Shown: in pieces, positions 6,927 to 11,019 of the stretch
Layout of the letters: every line of letters begins with the position of its first letter
Numbering within the stretch: the stretch's first letter is position 1
From: Candidatus Portnoybacteria bacterium CG08_land_8_20_14_0_20_40_83
Lineage (GTDB): Bacteria > Patescibacteriota > Minisyncoccia > Portnoybacterales > GWB1-42-6
NCBI GenBank assembly: GCA_002774415.1
Contig: PEYL01000049.1
Coordinates: 1-11,019 of the forward strand
Reading direction: 5' to 3'
DNA length: 11,019 nucleotides
Made by a program: the position numbers and the translations under genes
Notes under the pieces: model-generated
Seen by the model: the letters and a program-made list of their open reading frames with translations, nothing else
The model's database searches: none
Told to the model about the DNA's origin: nothing

Positions 6927-8045
6927 TTAACTATAAATTTTTAAAGTCTCTCCTACCATTTTTTGCCATGAATATTTTTTTATCTGTTCATATCCAGATG
7001 TGATTAATTTTTGTTTCAGGATTTCGTCGCTTAAAACTTTATTTATTTTTTCTGCCATATCCTGAGGATTGGTGGCGTCAAAATAAACCGCGGCTTCGCC
7101 CAAAATTTCGGGCAGACAGGTTGATTTTGAAGAAACTACGGGAACTCCGTAAGCCATTGCTTCCAAGGGAGGTAGACCAAACCCTTCGCATAACGAAGGA
7201 AAAACATAAATAGCGGAATTACCATAAAGGACCGCTAATTCTTTGTCACTGACGAAATCAGTAAAAATGACTTTGTTAGCCATCTGAGAAAATTTTTCCC
7301 TGACATATTTTTTTAATCGTTGATAGAAATAATCCATCTCCCCCACTAAAACCAGCTCCAAATCTTTATTGTTACTAATCAAAGCTTCAAATGCTCCAAT
7401 CAACTTTTCTAGATTTTTATGCGGATAGGCATTGCCAACATAAAGTAGATATGGTTTAGTCATTCCGTATTTATTTAAATTGGAAATTGGAAATTGGAAA
7501 TTGGAAATTTTTTGTGGCGTTCCTTCATAAGTGACAATAATCTTTTCCGGCTTTACCCTAAAACATTTAACAACATCGTCTTTTACATAATGAGAGACGG
7601 TAATAATTTTTTGAGCTCGCCAAATGGCAAGCCCAATGACTATTTTATAACCTAGATTTTTTAACCAGTATTTTATCGGCCCGAGCGTTGAAGCGCGGCG
7701 AGTGGGAAAATGACGCAAAATTAAATCGTGGATTGTCACAACAAATTTGCCAAAATAAAAAATCGGCACATTAAAATGCGGAAAGTGCATTAAATCAACT
7801 TTCTGTTGATAGATTTTAAAAGGCATAAAAATCTGTTCGGCTAATGTGTACCAGCGATAATCGGATAAAACTTTATTAAAATTAGGCGCAGCTGGTTCGT
7901 ATTCATTCCAGTTTTCTTTGCGCAAAAAAATCATATATTCGTTTTCAGAATCTATTTTTTCTAAATTTTCAATAAGTTTTTGAGTATATCGGCCCAATCC
8001 CTTGCCTTTGGGCCCATAAAACCGGGCGTCGATGCCTATAATCAC
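6927..8045 (-). CDS. GT4-family glycosyltransferase (MtfB-like), last gene of the polysaccharide cluster
   Basis: A 372-residue GT-B fold retaining glycosyltransferase that would transfer a sugar from a nucleotide donor to a lipid-linked or growing glycan at the inner membrane face. The N-terminal domain opens with GIDARFYGPKGKGLGRY (4-20), the acceptor-side glycine-rich loop. FVVTIHDL is at 101-108, and the C-terminal domain starts at YLLYVGNAYPHKNLEKLI (199-216). The donor-binding EX7E motif is E287-GFGLPPL-E295. The start is GTG at 8045; upstream in-frame GTG codons are cut off by TGA, and homology begins at residue 2, so this start is firm although no Shine-Dalgarno sequence is visible. 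Four 7-bp repeats (7481-7508) encode residues 180-189 in the linker between the two domains. Donor and acceptor cannot be told from sequence. It is related to the gene just upstream and probably arose by duplication. Confidence 0.9.
   Translation of the reverse strand: MIIGIDARFYGPKGKGLGRYTQKLIENLEKIDSENEYMIFLRKENWNEYEPAAPNFNKVLSDYRWYTLAEQIFMPFKIYQQKVDLMHFPHFNVPIFYFGKFVVTIHDLILRHFPTRRASTLGPIKYWLKNLGYKIVIGLAIWRAQKIITVSHYVKDDVVKCFRVKPEKIIVTYEGTPQKISNFQFPISNLNKYGMTKPYLLYVGNAYPHKNLEKLIGAFEALISNNKDLELVLVGEMDYFYQRLKKYVREKFSQMANKVIFTDFVSDKELAVLYGNSAIYVFPSLCEGFGLPPLEAMAYGVPVVSSKSTCLPEILGEAAVYFDATNPQDMAEKINKVLSDEILKQKLITSGYEQIKKYSWQKMVGETLKIYS
7481..7508. repeat. Tandem repeat TGGAAAT x4 inside a glycosyltransferase gene
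   Basis: Four perfect copies of a 7-bp unit lie within the coding region. On the coding strand the unit is ATTTCCA. Because 7 is not a multiple of 3, three units give a seven-residue cycle ISNFQFP with no stop codon in any frame on that strand. Gain or loss of one or two units would shift the frame of everything after residue 180; three units would be neutral. Confidence 0.95.
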
Positions 8046-8101
8046 GAATCAGCTCACGAATTTTATCACGAATATTCACCAATAATTAGTGATTATTCGT
8101 G
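8042..8101. repeat. 12-bp-period repeat and long hairpin between two glycosyltransferase genes
   Basis: TCACGAAT occurs at 8042-8049, 8054-8061 and 8066-8073, an exact 12-bp period, with a one-mismatch copy TCACCAAT at 8076-8083. Inverted ATTAGTGA (8085-8092) and ATTCGTG (8095-8101) follow. Positions 8067-8101 form a near-perfect 35-base palindrome with one mismatch and one wobble pair. The copy at 8042-8049 contains the GTG start of the downstream gene, and the hairpin begins one base after the stop of the upstream gene. No T-run follows the stem, so it is not a classical terminator; it could weaken read-through or protect the upstream mRNA end. Confidence 0.8.
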
Positions 8102-9259
8102 CTAAATTAGTGATTTTATTAGCGATAGTGTTTCTTCTGCGCACTTATCCCAAGAAAACATTTTTGCCCTTTCCAGTCCGCGCCGGCTCAATTCCCTTTT
8201 AAGATTATCGTCAACCAAAACAAGTTCCATTGCCCAAGTCAGCTCTTCAATATCATAAGGGTCAACCATAATTGCCGAATCTCCTACTACTTCGGGCAAA
8301 GAAGAGTTAGCCGAAGTGATTGTTGGCACCCCGCAAGCCATCGCTTCCAACGGCGGGAACCCAAAACCTTCAAAAAAGCTCGGGTAGACAAAAAGGGCGG
8401 CTAAGTTATACAAATAGACTTTGTCTTCGGGATTAACAAAACCGGTAAAAATTATATGGCTGGCATATTTTGACTCTTTTGCTGCTTTAAAAATCTTTTT
8501 ATCAAGCCAGCCGCGGCCGCCGGCAATCACCAAATAAAATTCCTCAAAATCTTTATTTTTTTCTTTTAATAACTCAAATGCCCTAATAAGACCAACGATG
8601 TTTTTTCGTGGCTCAATGGTTCCAAAATATAAAACGAATTTATCGGGCAAGTGATATTTGTTTTTAATGGAAACTGGGAAACTGGGAAACTGGGAAACTG
8701 ATATTTTTCGAAATTCTTCCCCTACTCCAGAATAAATTACTTTTATTTTTTTAGTATTAATTTTGTATAAATCAATCAAATCCTGCTTTGTTGATTCAGA
8801 AACTGCAATAATCTTATCCGCTTTTTTTGCTTCTTTTTTTGCATTCATTAATAAATTCTGCCAGACACGTTTTCGCCAAGAAAAAAGTTCCGGATGGTAT
8901 TCAAATGATAAATCATGAAAGGTCATTACTTTTTTGCATTTTTTGCTCAGAGGCGCATTGAAAAAATGGGGATTGAAAAAAACATCCGCTCCTTTAAGCA
9001 ACCTGTCTATTTTCGGATAATTTAAATATCGAGCGCAAGCAAATAAAAAACGGTTGGGGATTTTAAATTTATGTAATTGGACGTTTGGCAAAGAAATCCA
9101 ATCATAATCAGGTTTTGTTTTATGAAAAGCATTAAAAAAAAGTTTAAAATTGATATTTTGGTCTAATCTTAAAAGCCGGGATAGAAGATTGATTGCATAT
9201 TCTTCCACCCCGGTTCTCGTTCTTCGAGTTAAAACTCTTATATCAATTCCAATTGTCAT
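8102..9259 (-). CDS. GT4-family glycosyltransferase (MtfB-like)
   Basis: A 385-residue GT-B glycosyltransferase. GIDIRVLTRRTRTGVEEY (4-21) is the N-terminal glycine/arginine loop of the MtfB-like group, MTFHDLSFEYHPELF is at 112-126, and DKIIAVSESTKQDL at 148-161. The C-terminal domain begins at FVLYFGTIEPRKNI (208-221), whose Arg/Lys bind the donor diphosphate. The EX7E motif is E297-GFGFPPL-E305. The ATG lies 17 bp inside the end of the Wzz-like gene, indicating tight co-expression and probably translational coupling. Four 8-bp repeats encode about residues 187-197 in the interdomain linker, the same place as in the next gene. The gene ends with TAG at the foot of a long hairpin. The sugar specificity is unknown. 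It acts in the cytoplasm or at the membrane face, building the cluster's glycan. Confidence 0.92.
   Translation of the reverse strand: MTIGIDIRVLTRRTRTGVEEYAINLLSRLLRLDQNINFKLFFNAFHKTKPDYDWISLPNVQLHKFKIPNRFLFACARYLNYPKIDRLLKGADVFFNPHFFNAPLSKKCKKVMTFHDLSFEYHPELFSWRKRVWQNLLMNAKKEAKKADKIIAVSESTKQDLIDLYKINTKKIKVIYSGVGEEFRKISVSQFPSFPVSIKNKYHLPDKFVLYFGTIEPRKNIVGLIRAFELLKEKNKDFEEFYLVIAGGRGWLDKKIFKAAKESKYASHIIFTGFVNPEDKVYLYNLAALFVYPSFFEGFGFPPLEAMACGVPTITSANSSLPEVVGDSAIMVDPYDIEELTWAMELVLVDDNLKRELSRRGLERAKMFSWDKCAEETLSLIKSLI
8669..8700. repeat. Tandem repeat GGAAACTG x4 inside a glycosyltransferase gene
   Basis: Four perfect 8-bp copies lie within the coding region. The coding-strand unit is CAGTTTCC, and three units encode the cycle QFPSFPVS without stops. 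Like the 7-bp array in the next gene, the unit is not a multiple of 3, so slippage by one or two units would shift the frame and truncate the catalytic C-terminal domain. Confidence 0.95.
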
Positions 9260-9842
9260 CTTCTTTTAACAGTACAATAAAAATTCCTAAAATCCCTCCG
9301 CAGATTAAAGCAAGCACACCATACAGAATGAAATTTGCCTGATTTTTGGATATGATTGGTTCTCCGCCCAAAATCGTAAAAATTACATTGCCCGAATATT
9401 TACTGGCCAAATCGGCTTTTTCCTGTAAAACCGAAATAAGGGCTTTGGAAATTTTTGCGGCATCTTGAGGCTGGCTGACCAAAAATTCTGTTGACACGTA
9501 TTGAGAAGCCATTTTTTGTGCTTTTATCGAGCCGGAAAAAAGATATTTTATTGGCGCCACACCTGCTTTTTGATAAACCGCATCTATGACTTCGGGACTT
9601 TCGGCCCACTGCGAAACCGTATCGGAAAATTCATTCGCCGCTTTAACGCTCCAATAGCCGTCAAACTGATAATCCTGAGTTGGCTGATTAACTTGACTAA
9701 AAACCGAAAGCGAAAGAGATATGCTATATTCTCTGCTTTGCCACACAAAAAAAGCTTCAACCAGAATTATCACTATGCCGGCAAAAATTAAAAGGAATTT
9801 AAAGTTTTTTTTGATGATTAAATAAAGTTTTTTAAAATCCAT
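9243..9842 (-). CDS. Wzz/CpsC-type polysaccharide chain-length protein, short form
   Basis: A 199-residue protein with the Wzz-family layout: a basic N-terminus (DFKKLYLIIKKNFK), a first membrane segment (about 15-34), an extracellular domain of about 135 residues with helical repeats, and a second membrane segment (about 170-192) followed by a short acidic tail. A proline (P162) before the second segment matches the family's proline region. Such polysaccharide co-polymerases oligomerise and set the length of polymers made by Wzy-type systems. At 199 residues it is nearer to Gram-positive CpsC than to the roughly 325-residue Wzz of enteric bacteria. There is no cytoplasmic kinase domain and no adjacent CpsD-like kinase. 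It lies 11 bp after the upstream transferase and overlaps the next gene by 17 bp. No Shine-Dalgarno sequence is seen. Similarity is by architecture and composition, so the assignment is good but not certain. Confidence 0.75.
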   Translation of the reverse strand: MDFKKLYLIIKKNFKFLLIFAGIVIILVEAFFVWQSREYSISLSLSVFSQVNQPTQDYQFDGYWSVKAANEFSDTVSQWAESPEVIDAVYQKAGVAPIKYLFSGSIKAQKMASQYVSTEFLVSQPQDAAKISKALISVLQEKADLASKYSGNVIFTILGGEPIISKNQANFILYGVLALICGGILGIFIVLLKEDDNWN

Positions 9843-9850
9843 ATATTTAG

Positions 9851-9889
9851 TTTTTAGTTTATGGTTTTTAGTTTATGGTTTTTAGTATG
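9851..9889. repeat. 14-bp tandem repeat at a gene end (2.8 copies)
   Basis: TTTTTAGTTTATGG occurs at 9851-9864 and 9865-9878, with a partial copy at 9879-9889. The array spans the last dozen codons and the stop of the WbaZ-like transferase and part of the 11-bp gap to the Wzz-like gene. On the coding strand the unit contains TAA in every frame of the array, so the repeat itself supplies the stop codon. The tail THTKNHKLKTIN-like end of the protein (Lys/Asn-rich) is a by-product of the array. Confidence 0.85.
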
Positions 9890-10975
9890 CTCTTCCCAGC
9901 AATTCTGGACAAAATCTTTTATCTTTTCTTTAAAAATTTCTTTATCAAATGGCATGGCTTGTTCTCTGATTATTTGAGGATTAAAATCTTTTGAATTAAA
10001 TTGTTTTAGTACCGAAACCAAAGAATTAGCTGTCTGCGTTTTAAAAAATAAACCAGACACTCCCTCTTTTACTATCTCCAAAGCGCCTCCGGCCTGATAA
10101 GCAATCACCGGCCGGCCCGAGGCCATTGCTTCAACCGCTGTTATGCCAAAATCTTCTTCTTGAGGAAAAATGAGAGCCTGGCATTTGGCATAAAGTTCGC
10201 GCAGTTTTAAATCCGAGACTAATCCTAAAAACTCAATATTGGGGCCGGCTATTCGCCGCAGTTTGCCAGAGTCGGGTCCGTCACCTACAATTTCTAAAGG
10301 CGCTCCCAATAAATTAAAAGCTTTTATGGCAATATCAAGGCGCTTATAAGGAAGAAATCTGGCAACCAAAAGAAAAAAGTTATCAATTTTTTCAGAGATA
10401 TAAAAAAGTTTTGCATTAACAGGAGGATAAATAACAACGGATTTTTTCTGATAATACTTTTGAATACGTGAAGCAACAAAATAGGAATTGGCAATAAATT
10501 TATCCGGCCGCTCGGCGGCTGCCTGGTCCCAAACCCGCAAATAATTCATGAAAAGGGGTATCAACTTTTTTATAAAGCCGGGATACCCAAATTCTCTGAT
10601 ATATTTATGGCTGTCATCCCAGGCATAGCGAGTCGGAGTATGACAATAGCAAATATGAAGGGTGCTTGGACGCGTAATTATCCCTTTGGCAAAGCTGGCC
10701 GAATCGGAAATAACCAAATCGTATTTTGAAAAATCAAACGATTCAACACCCAAAGGCATCAGCATCAAAAACGGCCGGTGATGCGATTTGACAAACGGAA
10801 TTTTTTGAAGGAAAGAAGTTTTAATCCTTCGATTATCAAAAGCATATCCTGTTTTTGCCCGATCATAAATCAAAGTAAAAATCGGCGCATCCGGCCAAAT
10901 TTCGCAAAATGCCTCCAAGACACGTTCTGCCCCTCCATATTGATTTAAATAATCATGAACCAGTGCTACGCGCAT
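9854..10975 (-). CDS. GT4-family glycosyltransferase, WbaZ-like (probable mannosyltransferase type)
   Basis: A 373-residue GT-B transferase. The N-terminus RVALVHDYLNQYGGAERV (2-19) with a GGAER loop, the HICYCHTPTRYAWD stretch (107-120), and LVARFLPYKRLDIAIKAF (203-220) are characteristic of the WbaZ-like branch of GT4. The EX7E motif is E274-DFGITAV-E282. WbaZ itself is a mannosyltransferase of O-antigen synthesis, but the sugar used here cannot be stated from sequence. The open frame continues upstream to a GTG at 10999, but conserved sequence begins at the ATG at 10975, so that start is preferred; no Shine-Dalgarno sequence is visible for either. It is the first cluster gene in the window, and the operon may continue beyond the right edge. 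The last about 12 residues come from a tandem DNA repeat and are unlikely to matter for catalysis. Confidence 0.92.
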   Translation of the reverse strand: MRVALVHDYLNQYGGAERVLEAFCEIWPDAPIFTLIYDRAKTGYAFDNRRIKTSFLQKIPFVKSHHRPFLMLMPLGVESFDFSKYDLVISDSASFAKGIITRPSTLHICYCHTPTRYAWDDSHKYIREFGYPGFIKKLIPLFMNYLRVWDQAAAERPDKFIANSYFVASRIQKYYQKKSVVIYPPVNAKLFYISEKIDNFFLLVARFLPYKRLDIAIKAFNLLGAPLEIVGDGPDSGKLRRIAGPNIEFLGLVSDLKLRELYAKCQALIFPQEEDFGITAVEAMASGRPVIAYQAGGALEIVKEGVSGLFFKTQTANSLVSVLKQFNSKDFNPQIIREQAMPFDKEIFKEKIKDFVQNCWEEHTKNHKLKTIN

Positions 10976-11019
10976 AAAGTTGATATTACATTCTAACACT
11001 CTTGGGGCAGAACCAGGAA

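Noticed and set aside
8042..8101. CRISPR array
   Set aside because: The repeats are 8 bases with 4-base gaps, there are no spacer-length intervals, and no cas genes are nearby.
9243..9245. UGA read as glycine (code 25, as in Gracilibacteria)
   Set aside because: The TGA ending the Wzz-like gene falls at a natural protein end and overlaps the next gene's start, TAA and TAG are used alongside it, and I saw no conserved gene interrupted by in-frame TGA.
968..9791. Plus-strand open frames inside lepA, murJ, DUF4012 and the Wzz-like gene, and a few minus-strand frames in other phases
   Set aside because: They lie antisense to or out of frame with strongly supported genes, have no recognisable motifs, and follow from codon bias of the real genes.
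10976..11019. Promoter for the WbaZ-like transferase from TAGAAT or TAATAT on the minus strand
   Set aside because: No acceptable -35 box lies 16-18 bases upstream of either, and the operon may well continue beyond the edge.

Overview
The window looks like a piece of a Patescibacteria (Candidate Phyla Radiation, probably Parcubacteria-type) chromosome. This is an inference from several traits together: small, tightly packed genes; a DUF4012 membrane protein beside reduced polysaccharide genes; a MurJ of the divergent type that lacks some of the arginines of the Escherichia coli protein; glycosyltransferases interrupted by short tandem repeats; few Shine-Dalgarno sequences; and TAA, TAG and TGA all used as stops (ordinary code 11). 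Every convincing gene lies on the minus strand, so the window is best read from right to left.

Right part (10975 to 6927): a surface-polysaccharide gene cluster. In order it holds a WbaZ-like GT4 glycosyltransferase, a short Wzz/CpsC-type chain-length protein with two membrane segments, and two related GT4 glycosyltransferases of the MtfB-like kind. The genes overlap or are 11 to 56 bp apart, and the cluster ends at a candidate terminator near 6866-6890. Three of the four genes carry or touch short tandem repeats (units of 14, 8 and 7 bp), and a 12-bp-period repeat plus a long hairpin fills the gap between the last two.

Middle part (6844 to 2444): an extended -10 promoter lies only 10 bases from the ATG of an 874-residue DUF4012 protein, suggesting a nearly leaderless mRNA. 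That gene overlaps murJ (flippase family) by 11 bp, and the pair ends at a strong bidirectional terminator.

The 314-bp gap before lepA is mostly a nested pair of MITE-like elements. A roughly 109-bp element with 14-bp terminal inverted repeats and a 4-bp target duplication (TCAA) has itself been entered by a 104-bp element with related ends and its own 4-bp duplication (TGAG). The outer element sits directly against the -35 box of the lepA promoter.

Left part (2177 to 1): lepA (elongation factor 4) is complete. Beyond it is about 300 bp of non-coding sequence rich in hairpins, probably a dispersed structured repeat, and then possibly the first 29 codons of another minus-strand gene cut by the window edge.

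Working together, the cytoplasmic glycosyltransferases would build a glycan on a lipid carrier, the Wzz-like protein would set or assist polymer length, and the MurJ-family flippase and the DUF4012 protein could act in export or surface display. The last step is inference from gene order only; no polymerase, priming transferase or dedicated Wzx flippase is visible in the window.
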